From the NCBI GenBank assembly GCA_001596155.1, contig CP014771.1:2356001-2420000 (forward strand): a stretch of DNA of 64,000 nt, given 5' to 3'. The translations under genes were made by a program, and so were the position numbers. The stretch's first letter is position 1, and each line of letters starts with the position of its first letter. The notes under the pieces are model-generated. The model worked only from the letters and a program-made list of their open reading frames with translations, was not told the DNA's origin and did no database searches. Positions 8,686 through 17,388 of this stretch are shown piece by piece. The DNA comes from Hymenobacter psoromatis (GTDB taxonomy: Bacteria > Bacteroidota > Bacteroidia > Cytophagales > Hymenobacteraceae).

Positions 8686-9331
8686 CTTCTTGCAAGATAG
8701 CCAGACTATTAGACGTACCTAGGCGGTCGGCCCCGGCCGCGAGCATGGCCAGGGCCTGCGCCCGCGTGCGAATGCCACCGCTGGCCTTGATGCGCACGTG
8801 GGGGGGTAGCACCCGGCGCAGCAGCTCCACATCGGCCACCGATGCGCCCCGGCTGGCAAAGCCGGTGCTGGTTTTCACGAAGTGCGCGCCGGCCTCGGCG
8901 CAGAGCCGGGCAGCGGTTTCCATCTCCTCCTCCGTCAATAAGGCGGTTTCGATAATGACTTTAAGCAGCGCGTCGCGTACTTCGGCCAGGTCGGTAAGGT
9001 CTTCGATTTCGGCCCGCACCGCATCAAGCTGGCCCGACTTGAGCAGCGACACGTTCAGCACCATATCCAGCTCGGTAGCGCCTTCGGCCAGCGCAATCTC
9101 CGCTTCGCGGAACTTCACCCGCGAGCTGCTGTAGCCCAGCGGAAAGCCAATAACGGTGCAGACCGCCACGCCCGAACCGCTCAGCTCGCGGGCGGCCACC
9201 GGCACGTAGCACGGCGGCACGCAGGCGCTGGCGAAGCCGTGAATGCGCGCCTCCTGGCAGAGCTGCACTATCTGGGCTTCGGTGCAGTCGGGGCGCAGCA
9301 GGGTGTGGTCGAGAGTGGCAGCGAGATTCAT
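8666..9331 (-). CDS. deoC: Deoxyribose-phosphate aldolase
   Basis: Cleaves 2-deoxyribose 5-phosphate to glyceraldehyde 3-phosphate and acetaldehyde in nucleoside salvage. The chosen ATG (MNLAATLDHTLLRP) gives 221 residues, normal for DeoC. The longer frame starting at 9367 would take its first codons from a repeat element. Motifs: LDHTLL at the N terminus, VIGFPLG near 66, the Schiff-base lysine in FVKTSTGF near 151 and the second lysine in IKASGGI near 182. Its end overlaps the SPOR lipoprotein gene. Confidence 0.95.
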   Translation of the reverse strand: MNLAATLDHTLLRPDCTEAQIVQLCQEARIHGFASACVPPCYVPVAARELSGSGVAVCTVIGFPLGYSSSRVKFREAEIALAEGATELDMVLNVSLLKSGQLDAVRAEIEDLTDLAEVRDALLKVIIETALLTEEEMETAARLCAEAGAHFVKTSTGFASRGASVADVELLRRVLPPHVRIKASGGIRTRAQALAMLAAGADRLGTSNSLAILQEDESPLS

Positions 9332-9358
9332 GTTTGGTTTTATGAACGATAAACAGCC

Positions 9359-9463
9359 GAACGTCATGCTGAGCTTGCCGAAGCATCTCTACCGCGTAAG
9401 TAAACCTAACGACAGGAGTTAGTTATGCGGTAGAGATGCTTCGGCAAGCTCAGCATGACGTTC
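9359..9463. repeat. Family A inverted repeat
   Basis: GAACGTCATGCTGAGCTTGC with its exact inverse at the right end; 37-base arms end in CTCTACCGC around a loop. It lies between secA and deoC, both minus strand. Confidence 0.9.
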
Positions 9464-9479
9464 AGTTACTTCTTAACCC

Positions 9480-12400
9480 TTATGCCTCTTCTACCAGCAC
9501 GCAGCGCTGGGCGGCGAGGTCTTCTTCCACGGTTTTGTATTTCACGTCGCGCACCACGCGGCCGTCCATGTACTGCACCGTCACCTTGTCGTTGCGGTTG
9601 GCCACTTTCTGCGAACGGGCGGGCTCCTGGCGGGGCGGCGGGGCCACAGCAATGCCTAGCGCGGCGGCCTGGTCCAGGTCTTCCTGGCCCGCGCCGAGAC
9701 TTACGTCCGAGATGGCCTTTTCGGCTTTGAGCTTGGGCAGCGGCTCAGATATATCATCTTCGTAGAATAAATCGGGCTCGGCAAAGCCGGCCTCGGTGGC
9801 TACTGGCACGTCGGCTTTGAAGAGGAAGCTGCCTGTGCCGTGATTCACCTTGGTCAGCATGCGCTTAAACAACTCGAAGGCCTCGAATTTATAGACCAGG
9901 AGCGGGTCTTTTTGCTCATACACCGCGTTTTGCACCACCTGCTTGAGGTCGTCCATCTGGCGCAGGTGCTGGGTCCAGGCTTCGTCAATGGTCGAGAGGA
10001 CCGCGCCTTTTTCCATCTGGCGCACGATATCCAACCCGTTGCTGGCCTGAGCCTTGCGCAGGTTGGCTACCACCTGGGTATGCTTGTGGCCATCGGTGAA
10101 GGGGATGGCGATGTTCTCGTAGGGCGTATTCTGGCGCAGCAGGTCATTTATCATCGGCAGGGCGTTCTGGCCGATGTGCTCGTTCTTGCTTTCGTAGTAG
10201 CCAGTAGCCTCGTCGTAGAGCTTCTGGGTGAGGCGCTCAGGTGATAAGGCACTGAATTCCGCGGCCGTGATGTGCGTGTCGTAACCGAAATCCCGGATAA
10301 CCGACAGCTTGAAATCCTCGAAGTCGTTGGTGATTTTGTGACCGGCCGCCACGTCCTCGCTCACGTCGTAAATCAGGTTGAGAATATCCAGCTCCAGGCG
10401 CTCACCGAAGAGGGCGTTGCGGCGGCGGCGATACACCACCTCGCGCTGGGCGTTCATCACGTCGTCGTACTCCAGCAGGCGCTTGCGGGTGCCGAAGTTG
10501 TTTTCTTCCACCTTCTTCTGAGCGCGCTCAATCGAGGAGGTAATCATCGAGTGCTGAATCACTTCGCCTTCTTCCATACCCATGCGGTCCATGAGCTTGG
10601 CAATGCGCTCCGAGCCAAACAAGCGCATCAGGTTGTCTTCCAGGCTCACGAAAAACTGCGAGGAGCCGGGGTCGCCCTGGCGGCCGGCCCTACCCCGCAG
10701 CTGGCGGTCAACGCGGCGGCTTTCGTGGCGCTCGGTGCCGATGATGGCCAGGCCGCCCGAGTCTTTCGAGGTTTCGCGCAGCTTAATGTCGGTGCCCCTG
10801 CCCGCCATGTTGGTGGCGATGGTCACGGTGCCGGGGTAGCCGGCACCGGCCACAATTTCGGCCTCGCGCTGGTTCTGCTTGGCGTTCAGTACCTGGTGCT
10901 TGATGCCGCGCAGCTTCAACATCCTGCTTACTAACTCGCTGATTTCTACAGAGGTAGTACCCACCAGCACCGGCCGACCGGCCGTTACGAGGGCTTGGAT
11001 TTCCTCGGCCACGGCGTTGTACTTCTCGCGCACCGTGCGGTACACTTTGTCGTGGTCGTCCTTGCGCGAAATCACGCGGTTGGTCGGAATCACTACCACG
11101 TCCAGCTTATAGATTTCCCACAGCTCGCCAGCTTCGGTTTCGGCGGTGCCGGTCATGCCGGCCAGCTTGTGATACATGCGGAAGAAGTTCTGCAACGTCA
11201 CCGTGGCGTAGGTCTGCGTCGCATCTTCGATGCGCACGCCCTCCTTGGCCTCAATGGCCTGGTGCAGGCCGTCGGAGTAGCGGCGGCCTTCCATTACGCG
11301 GCCGGTTTGCTCGTCCACAATCATCACCTTGCCTTCCTGGCTCAGAATGTACTGGTCGTCTTTCTCAAACAGCGTGTAGGCTTTCAGGAGCTGGTTAACA
11401 GTATGAACACGCTCGGATTTCTCCTGGTAGTCGCTCATCAGCTGCTCTTTCTGCTGAAGCTTTTCCTCCGCAGTCAAAGCCTCGGCCTTCTCGATGTTAG
11501 CAATCTCTACCCCAATGTCGGGCATGATGAACAGGTGCGGGTCCTCGCCCTGCGCCGTTATCAGGTCAATGCCTTTCTCGGTTAGCTCAATCTGATTGTT
11601 TTTCTCATCAATGGTGAAAAACAGCGGCTTATCCGCCTCCGGCATCTGCCGTGAGTTGTCCTGCAGGTAGTGGTTCTCAGTCTGCTGCAAAATCACGCGC
11701 ATCCCCGACTCGCTCAGGAACTTGATGAGCGGCTTGCTCTTGGGTAGGCCGCGGGCGGCGCGGAACAGCGCGAGGCCGCCGTCGCCGTTCTTGCCGCCTT
11801 CCTCGGGGCCGGTTTTGCCCTCGGCAATGGCCTTACGGGCATATACCAGGTAAGACTGCACCAATTTTTTCTGCTCGTCTACCAGCCGCTGAATGCGCGG
11901 CTTGAGCTGCAAAAACTCGTGCACGTCGCCCCTGGGCACCGGGCCCGAGATGATGAGCGGCGTGCGCGCATCGTCAATCAGCACGGAGTCCACTTCGTCC
12001 ACCATCGCATAGTGGTGCTTGCGCTGCACCAGCTCCGAGGGGTCGCGGGCCATGTTATCACGCAGGTAATCAAAGCCAAATTCGTTGTTGGTGCCGTAGG
12101 TCACGTCGGCCAGGTAGGCGTTGCGGCGGGCGTCGGTGTTGGGCTGGTGCCGGTCGATGCAATCCACGGTGAGGCCGTGAAACTCAAACAGTGGCGCGTT
12201 CCACTCCGAGTCGCGCTTGGCCAGGTAGTCGTTCACCGTTACGAGGTGCACGCCCCTACCCCCCAGCGCGTTGAGGAAGGCCGGCAGCGTCGAAACCAAC
12301 GTCTTGCCTTCGCCGGTGGCCATCTCGGCAATTTTGCCCTGGTGCAGCACCACGCCGCCAATCAGTTGCACGTCATAATGCACCATGTCCCAGGTGATTT

Positions 12401-12905
12401 CGGCGCCGGCGGCCAGCCATTTATTGCTCCAGATAGCCTGGTCGCCCACAATGGTCACGTTTTGCTTGGTGCGGGCAATGTCGCGGTCCATGTCGGTGGC
12501 CGTCACCGTCAGCTGGCCATTCTGGGCATAGCGGCGGGCGGTTTCCTTCACAATGGCAAAGGTCTGGGGCAGCACCTCGGTGAGGGCCACTTCCAGGTCC
12601 TTGTTGCGCTGCTTTTCGAGGGTGTCAAGCTGCTCAAAAATCTGCTCCTTTTTGCTGACGTCGAGCTGCGGTTGGTCGTCAATCTGCGCGTGCAGGCCCG
12701 CAATCCGCGCGTCCAGGTCTGCGAGCTTGCCGTCGAGCTGCTGGCGCACTTCCTGGGTGCGGTGGCGCAGCTGGTCGTCGGTCAGGTCAGCCAGTTTGGC
12801 ATATTCCGCATTGATGAGGGCCACGTAAGGCACCACGTCCTTGAGGTCCTTTTCTGCTTTGGAGCCAAACAGTTTGGCGACGGTTTTGCCGAGGAAATCT
12901 AACAT
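9480..12905 (-). CDS. secA: Preprotein translocase ATPase SecA
   Basis: The 1141-residue motor that drives unfolded preproteins through SecYEG. The first nucleotide-binding domain shows Walker A GEGKT (MATGEGKTLVSTLPAFLNAL) near residue 206 and the DEVDSVLIDDARTPL Walker B near 303. The preprotein-binding region and second helicase domain (VGTTSVEISE, ATNMAGRGTDIKL, RQLRGRAGRQGDPG) follow. It is longer than E. coli SecA (901) owing to insertions usual in Bacteroidota, for example around residues 335-400. The tail lacks the zinc-binding CxCx8CH motif and ends in CVLVEEA. It is monocistronic by appearance, flanked by a repeat downstream. Confidence 0.97.
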   Translation of the reverse strand: MLDFLGKTVAKLFGSKAEKDLKDVVPYVALINAEYAKLADLTDDQLRHRTQEVRQQLDGKLADLDARIAGLHAQIDDQPQLDVSKKEQIFEQLDTLEKQRNKDLEVALTEVLPQTFAIVKETARRYAQNGQLTVTATDMDRDIARTKQNVTIVGDQAIWSNKWLAAGAEITWDMVHYDVQLIGGVVLHQGKIAEMATGEGKTLVSTLPAFLNALGGRGVHLVTVNDYLAKRDSEWNAPLFEFHGLTVDCIDRHQPNTDARRNAYLADVTYGTNNEFGFDYLRDNMARDPSELVQRKHHYAMVDEVDSVLIDDARTPLIISGPVPRGDVHEFLQLKPRIQRLVDEQKKLVQSYLVYARKAIAEGKTGPEEGGKNGDGGLALFRAARGLPKSKPLIKFLSESGMRVILQQTENHYLQDNSRQMPEADKPLFFTIDEKNNQIELTEKGIDLITAQGEDPHLFIMPDIGVEIANIEKAEALTAEEKLQQKEQLMSDYQEKSERVHTVNQLLKAYTLFEKDDQYILSQEGKVMIVDEQTGRVMEGRRYSDGLHQAIEAKEGVRIEDATQTYATVTLQNFFRMYHKLAGMTGTAETEAGELWEIYKLDVVVIPTNRVISRKDDHDKVYRTVREKYNAVAEEIQALVTAGRPVLVGTTSVEISELVSRMLKLRGIKHQVLNAKQNQREAEIVAGAGYPGTVTIATNMAGRGTDIKLRETSKDSGGLAIIGTERHESRRVDRQLRGRAGRQGDPGSSQFFVSLEDNLMRLFGSERIAKLMDRMGMEEGEVIQHSMITSSIERAQKKVEENNFGTRKRLLEYDDVMNAQREVVYRRRRNALFGERLELDILNLIYDVSEDVAAGHKITNDFEDFKLSVIRDFGYDTHITAAEFSALSPERLTQKLYDEATGYYESKNEHIGQNALPMINDLLRQNTPYENIAIPFTDGHKHTQVVANLRKAQASNGLDIVRQMEKGAVLSTIDEAWTQHLRQMDDLKQVVQNAVYEQKDPLLVYKFEAFELFKRMLTKVNHGTGSFLFKADVPVATEAGFAEPDLFYEDDISEPLPKLKAEKAISDVSLGAGQEDLDQAAALGIAVAPPPRQEPARSQKVANRNDKVTVQYMDGRVVRDVKYKTVEEDLAAQRCVLVEEA

Positions 12906-12945
12906 TGGGTAAACAAATTGACTAAAAAGGACAGCGCGAGTTAGG

Positions 12946-12953
12946 CAAATTTA
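12946..12953 (-). promoter_or_regulatory. Candidate -7 promoter element of secA (TAAATTTG)
   Basis: Read on the minus strand, TAAATTTG fits TAnnTTTG and lies 41 bases upstream of the secA start. A TTG at 12980-12982 is further away (26 bases) than the usual 19 or so. Confidence 0.4.
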
Positions 12954-12992
12954 GGGCGTACTTACCGAACCGGGCCGCGCAATGTAAACTAT

Positions 12993-13027
12993 AAAACCCC
13001 GCACGCTCAAAAAGAGTGCGGGGTTTT
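12993..13027 (-). terminator. Terminator downstream of glf
   Basis: AAAACCCCGCAC and GTGCGGGGTTTT pair around a short loop; on the minus strand the stem follows the glf stop codon by 85 bases and ends in TTTT. Confidence 0.65.
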
Positions 13028-13111
13028 GCCAAGCGGAAATAATGGCAGAAAGATAGGTTCCTAGTTTCTGTTTTCTAGTTATCAGTTGAACTCTCAACCA
13101 GGAACCAGGAA

Positions 13112-14290
13112 TTATTCCTTAGACGGCGAGCGGCTAACCAGCTTCTCGACCAGCGCCGTGCTGCCCGAAATGGCGGGACGGACGGGCTTGGCAGCTTCCT
13201 CCTTCTCGGTCAGGCGCTTATAGAGCGTCAGGGCCTGGGCCACTACCTGGTCCATGTTGTAATATTTGTAAGTAGCCAAGCGACCCACGAAATGCACGTT
13301 GGGCGTTTCGTCGGCTATCTTCTTGTACTTAGCATACAACTCGGCGTTTTCCGGCATCGGAATGGGGTAGTACGGGTCGCCCTCAGCCTGCGGGTACTCA
13401 TATACAATGGCCGTTTTGGGGTGCGACTGGCCGGTGAGGGCCTTAAACTCCGTAATGCGGGTGTAGGGGTGCTCGTTGGGGAAGTTTACGACCGGCGCGG
13501 CCAGGTGCTTTTCCTCGCTCAGCGTGTCGTGCTTGAACTCCAGCGAACGGTAGGGCAGCTTGCCAAACTTGAAGTCGAAATACTCATCTACCGGACCCGT
13601 GAAAATCATTTCCTTGAAGGGAATGAAATCCATAATCTCGTGGTAGTCAGTGTTGAGCATGATTTTGATGTTCGGGTGGTCGAGCATCTTCTCAAACATG
13701 CGGGTGTAGCCGTGCAGCGGCATGGCCTGGTAGGTATCGGTGAAATACCGGTCGTCGCGGTTGGTGCGGGTAGGCACGCGGCTCGTCACCGACTTGTCCA
13801 GCTGCGAGGGGTCGAGGCCCCACTGCTTATTGGTGTAGTTCTTGAAAAACTTGTTGTACAGTTCCCTACCCACCTTGCTCACCACCACGTCTTCCGACGT
13901 TTTAATTACCGACACTTCCTCAGCCACCGACGCGAAGAATTCCTCTACCTGGAAGCTGGTCAGGTTCAGGCCGTAGAGCTTATTAATCGTGTCGAGGTTG
14001 ATGGGCATCGGCACCAGCTGGCCATCCACGGAGGCGAGCACGCGGTGCTCGTAGGGGCGCCAATCAGTGAAGTTGCCCAGATAGTCGAATACGTCCTTCG
14101 AGTTGGTGTGGAAAATGTGCGGACCGTACTTGTGAATCAGGATACCATCCTCATTATAATGGTCATAGGCATTACCCCCGATGTGGCTGCGCTTATCAAT
14201 GATGAGCACTTTTTTGTTGCTGCGGGTGGCTAGCCGCTCGGCCAGCACGCTGCCAGCAAAGCCGGCCCCGACGATGAGGTAGTCAAACAT
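13112..14290 (-). CDS. glf: UDP-galactopyranose mutase
   Basis: A 392-residue flavoenzyme converting UDP-galactopyranose to UDP-galactofuranose for surface polysaccharide. The FAD-binding GAGFAGSVLAERLA is at residues 8-21. The HIGGNAYDH and YGPHIFHTN motifs typical of Glf are near 41 and 60. NKQWGLDPSQL near 153 and RYFTDTYQAMPLHGYTRMFE near 180 carry substrate contacts. VGRLATYKYYNMDQV near 337 is the C-terminal flavin-binding motif. A glycosyltransferase gene lies 59 bp upstream on the same strand, so the pair may act in one glycan pathway. Confidence 0.96.
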   Translation of the reverse strand: MFDYLIVGAGFAGSVLAERLATRSNKKVLIIDKRSHIGGNAYDHYNEDGILIHKYGPHIFHTNSKDVFDYLGNFTDWRPYEHRVLASVDGQLVPMPINLDTINKLYGLNLTSFQVEEFFASVAEEVSVIKTSEDVVVSKVGRELYNKFFKNYTNKQWGLDPSQLDKSVTSRVPTRTNRDDRYFTDTYQAMPLHGYTRMFEKMLDHPNIKIMLNTDYHEIMDFIPFKEMIFTGPVDEYFDFKFGKLPYRSLEFKHDTLSEEKHLAAPVVNFPNEHPYTRITEFKALTGQSHPKTAIVYEYPQAEGDPYYPIPMPENAELYAKYKKIADETPNVHFVGRLATYKYYNMDQVVAQALTLYKRLTEKEEAAKPVRPAISGSTALVEKLVSRSPSKE

Positions 14291-14349
14291 GAGAGTAAAA
14301 ATTTAGAGAGACGTGGAAATTGGAAACGCAGGGGGTAGGGCAGAAAAGG

Positions 14350-15591
14350 CTAGCGTTGGGTAGCAGCAGGAGGAGTAGGGTGCTTGGCAGCGAGGCGCTC
14401 CTGCATCAGGTTCACCATATTTTGCCAGGTCAGGTCCCAGGAAATAGTAGCTAAATAGTCGTCGGTGCGGGTGCGCCAGTCGGCGTCTTGGCCCTGCACT
14501 AGGGCGCGGGCAATGGCCTGGCCAAAGTCCTGAGGGTCATCAGCAATCTGCACCAGATTGAGGTCGCCGTAGGGGCGCACCACATCACGAATACTGGTGC
14601 TCACTACCGGCCGGCCGGCGGCCAGGTATTCGGGCGTTTTGGTGGGTGAAATAAACTCGGTGCTCTCGTTGCGGGCAAAAAGCAGGGTAGCCACGTCCCA
14701 GCCGCGCAGATAGGCCGGAAGCTCCTGATAGCTCTTACCACCTAAATAATGAATATTGGGATTGTGAGGCAGCGTGGCAGGGTCAATCTTTACCACTGGT
14801 CCGATAATAACGAACTGCCACTCGGGATGGTTCGTGGCCAGGGCACCCAGCAAATTAATATCGAGGCGCTCGTCTATTACCCCAAAAAAACCGATGCGCG
14901 GGTGGGCAATGCTAGCTTGGTCGGCGGGCTCGGCCAGCTCAGGATTGTGGGCCTGGCCAAAGTGCTCTTTATCAATGCTGCTCGGGAAAGGGTGCGCATC
15001 GTCGTGCTGCTCACGCTTGGCCTCATAAATGCGCTGCCCGCCGGTGAATACCAGGTCCGCTTTTTTGAACAATTCCTGCTCGCGCTGGCGCAGTTCGGGC
15101 GGAGCAAATTTGAACTGAGCCAGTTCATCCATGCAATCGTACACGGTGAGAGCCGGCGAAAAGAGCCGCGACTTGCCAAGCGCCATCGGCGTGTAATACC
15201 ACGCTACAAAGTGAGTAACCGAATTATCAGCAAAAAACCGGCTTAGCACGGCAAACTGGGCCTGTTCGGCGGCGGCTTCGTCGGCGTGCAGGTGGTGGGG
15301 CAGGTGCGCCACCAATACTTTCACGCCATTCTGCCGCTCTTTTACTTCGATGTGCGGCTCAACTAGGTCGTCGGCGTGGTAGAAGGCGTCCTCGACATAA
15401 AATACGCGGCCCTGCTGGGCAAAGCGCGCCAGCAGGTGCTGGGGCCGCTGCCACACAAAATCCCAATGCAGGTGCGCGAAGCAAACCAGGTCGGGCAGCG
15501 AATACGGAAGTTTTTTAGTGGCGGCTTGGTCCGCAGCCGGGGCGGTGGAGGTGGCACGCGCGGGTGTCACCGCCGAAGTAGAAAGCGGCAT
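14350..15591 (-). CDS. Glycosyltransferase, GT-B fold (group 1-like)
   Basis: Using the ATG at 15591 the protein has 413 residues; the frame is open further up but the extra codons are not family-like. The core begins with DLVCFAHLHWDFVWQRPQHL, a conserved opening of a TuaH-like glycosyltransferase subgroup. The C-terminal half has the GT-B nucleotide-sugar region: IGFFGVIDERLD, FVIIGPVVKID, HYLGGKSYQELPAYL and ESTEFISPTKTPEYLAAGRPVV, the last holding the EX7E-like acid residues. No signal peptide or membrane helix is seen, so it should act at the cytoplasmic face. The neighbouring glf suggests galactofuranose-containing glycan synthesis. Confidence 0.8.
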   Translation of the reverse strand: MPLSTSAVTPARATSTAPAADQAATKKLPYSLPDLVCFAHLHWDFVWQRPQHLLARFAQQGRVFYVEDAFYHADDLVEPHIEVKERQNGVKVLVAHLPHHLHADEAAAEQAQFAVLSRFFADNSVTHFVAWYYTPMALGKSRLFSPALTVYDCMDELAQFKFAPPELRQREQELFKKADLVFTGGQRIYEAKREQHDDAHPFPSSIDKEHFGQAHNPELAEPADQASIAHPRIGFFGVIDERLDINLLGALATNHPEWQFVIIGPVVKIDPATLPHNPNIHYLGGKSYQELPAYLRGWDVATLLFARNESTEFISPTKTPEYLAAGRPVVSTSIRDVVRPYGDLNLVQIADDPQDFGQAIARALVQGQDADWRTRTDDYLATISWDLTWQNMVNLMQERLAAKHPTPPAATQR

Positions 15592-15715
15592 GAAAAGAAG
15601 ACAGGAAGAAGCTTGGGGGTAGCAACCGCCGGGTAAAAAACGTCCGGGATGCTGTCCTTGTGAGCTTCTACGAAAGACCCCGCTCAAAAGATATGGCTGA
15701 GCTTAAAATGGGTAG

Positions 15716-16267
15716 CTAGTGGGGAAGGCAGTGCCAATTTTGGAGTAATAGCTGCATTTCCACGGCATTTTTCCACCCAGCGGGGGTATTTTCACGTAGC
15801 CAGTCGTGCCGCACGCCAACGCGCCGAAAACCAGTATTTTTGAATAAGCTGATACTGGACCGATTATCGGCCGCTACCGTGCAGTATAGCTGATGCAGGC
15901 GCAGGGCCTGCCGCGCATAGGGCAGCAGTTGGGCCAGCGCGGCCTGGGCGCAGCCCTGCCGCCGCGCCCGGCGCAGCACCGTAATCCCTACCCCCGCCCG
16001 CTGGTGCAGCGCCGAGTAGTCGAACAAGTCGAGGGTGCCCACGGCCGTCCCATCTGCCAGGCTGATAACCAGGCGCATCTGCCCCGCTTCGGCCAGGCTG
16101 GCGGCGGCGTGGCGCAGGTATTCGCGCAGGGCATGGCGCGACACCGGGGCCGGCAGCACGTCAGACGCTGCCCAGAGGTCGGGGTCATTTTCGAGCTGAA
16201 ATAAAAATTCCAAGTCGTCGGGTTCGAGCGCGCGCAGCGTGACGGTAGCCGGGGGAAATGTTTTCAC
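15716..16267 (-). CDS. GNAT-family N-acetyltransferase (RimJ/RimL-like)
   Basis: The GTG at 16267 gives 183 residues beginning VKTFPPATVTLRALEPDD, a normal GNAT start; the frame runs on to 16405 but that part is an inverted repeat and antisense to dapF. Motifs: LRALEPDDLEFLFQLENDP at the N terminus, the acetyl-CoA-binding loop VLRRARRQGCAQAAL near residue 96 and NRSSISLFKNTGFRRVG near 142. This resembles the SpeG/RimJ group, so the acceptor is a primary amine, identity unknown. Confidence 0.8.
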   Translation of the reverse strand: MKTFPPATVTLRALEPDDLEFLFQLENDPDLWAASDVLPAPVSRHALREYLRHAAASLAEAGQMRLVISLADGTAVGTLDLFDYSALHQRAGVGITVLRRARRQGCAQAALAQLLPYARQALRLHQLYCTVAADNRSSISLFKNTGFRRVGVRHDWLRENTPAGWKNAVEMQLLLQNWHCLPH

Positions 16268-16358
16268 CGCAGAAGACGCAGAGGGTTGCGCAGAAGGGGC
16301 GCAGAAGAACGTCCTCTGCGTCCCTTCTGCGCAACCCTCTGCGTCTTCTGCGGTGAAA
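16262..16358. repeat. Inverted repeat (TTTCACCGCAGAAGACGCAG...)
   Basis: Arms of about 40 bases read TTTCACCGCAGAAGACGCAG inward from both sides. The element ends one base before the dapF stop codon and its left edge contains the likely GTG start of the acetyltransferase gene. This sequence type is seen only once in the window. Confidence 0.85.
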
Positions 16359-16359
16359 T

Positions 16360-17157
16360 TTACAACTCGCCGCCAAACACGCGCACGGCTGGCCCGCTCA
16401 GCCACACGTTTTCGAAGCTGCCGTCGGGGCGCTGGTCGAAGGCCACTTCGAGCAAGCCGCCAGCCGCTTGCAGCGTTACGGGCGAGGTAGCGCCGCGCGC
16501 TGAGGCGGCCAGCGCCACGGCCGTGACGCCGGTGCCGCAGCTCAGGGTTTCGTCCTCCACGCCGCGTTCGTAGGTGCGCACGGGCCAGGGGTGGGCGGGG
16601 TCGGCGGGCACCTCCACGAAGTTGACATTGACGCCGGCCGGGTCGTAGGCCTGGTCGTAGCGAATGTCGTGGCCGTGGCCGTACACGTCGAACTCGGCCA
16701 GCGAGTGGTGCTCCTCGGCATCGAGAAAATGAATGTGATGGGGCGAGCCGGTGTGCAGAAAAATATCGTGCTCCCCTACCCCCCCCGGCTGGGCCGGCGC
16801 CACGTCAATCATCTTCAGGCGCACGGTGCCATCGGGCGCCACGCGGGCGTCGTGGGAGCCATCTACGGCCAGGAAATGCGCTTTATCCGCGATGATGCCC
16901 AAACGCTTGGCGAACGCCACCAGGCAGCGACCGCCGTTGCCGCACATGCTGCTAGGGTAGCCGTCGGCGTTGAAGTACACCATCTCGAAATCGTAGCCCT
17001 GCTTGTTGCGCAGCAGCATCAGCCCATCGGCCCCGATGCCGAAGCGGCGGTTGCAAAGCTGCGCGATGCGCAGGTGGTCGGTTTCGTCAAACTGCCGGGC
17101 GCGGTCGTCGAGGATAACGAAGTCGTTGCCGGTGCCCTGGTATTTATGGAAGGTCAT
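16360..17157 (-). CDS. dapF: Diaminopimelate epimerase
   Basis: Converts LL- to meso-diaminopimelate for lysine and peptidoglycan synthesis; cytoplasmic. 265 residues. The N-terminal KYQGTGNDFV motif is followed by the two catalytic cysteines, in SSMCGNGGRC near residue 72 and ETLSCGTGVTAVA near 206. IGADGLM and the GSPHHIHF substrate loop are also present. The downstream gene is a GNAT acetyltransferase, separated by an inverted repeat. Confidence 0.97.
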   Translation of the reverse strand: MTFHKYQGTGNDFVILDDRARQFDETDHLRIAQLCNRRFGIGADGLMLLRNKQGYDFEMVYFNADGYPSSMCGNGGRCLVAFAKRLGIIADKAHFLAVDGSHDARVAPDGTVRLKMIDVAPAQPGGVGEHDIFLHTGSPHHIHFLDAEEHHSLAEFDVYGHGHDIRYDQAYDPAGVNVNFVEVPADPAHPWPVRTYERGVEDETLSCGTGVTAVALAASARGATSPVTLQAAGGLLEVAFDQRPDGSFENVWLSGPAVRVFGGEL

Positions 17158-17249
17158 GGTTTTCTGGTTCTTTCAGTTTCCTGGTTCCTGATCAGGGAGT
17201 TTTGCAAAAATCAAACAACAAACTTAGAGCCGTTTCGGAGTTGGTGTAC

Positions 17250-17348
17250 GGGGCGGGCTGCCGGCTTTTCGCCGGCTGTCCGCTCTTCGGAAGAACGAGC
17301 GGCGCGAACGACAAGCGGACAGCCGGCGAAAAGCCGGCAGCCCGCCCC
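17250..17348. repeat. Perfect inverted repeat (GGGGCGGGCTGCCGGC...)
   Basis: About 40-base arms (GGGGCGGGCTGCCGGCTTTT and its inverse) around a loop, between the PBP2-like gene and dapF. The right end lies 40 bp from the PBP2 stop codon. No other copy is in the window. Confidence 0.85.
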
Positions 17349-17388
17349 GTCCAAGATATACACTAACCAGGAACTTGAAAGCCCCAAC

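Noticed and set aside
12980..12982. TTG at -33 of the secA promoter
   Set aside because: Spacing of 26 bases to the -7 box is too long for the Bacteroidota consensus.
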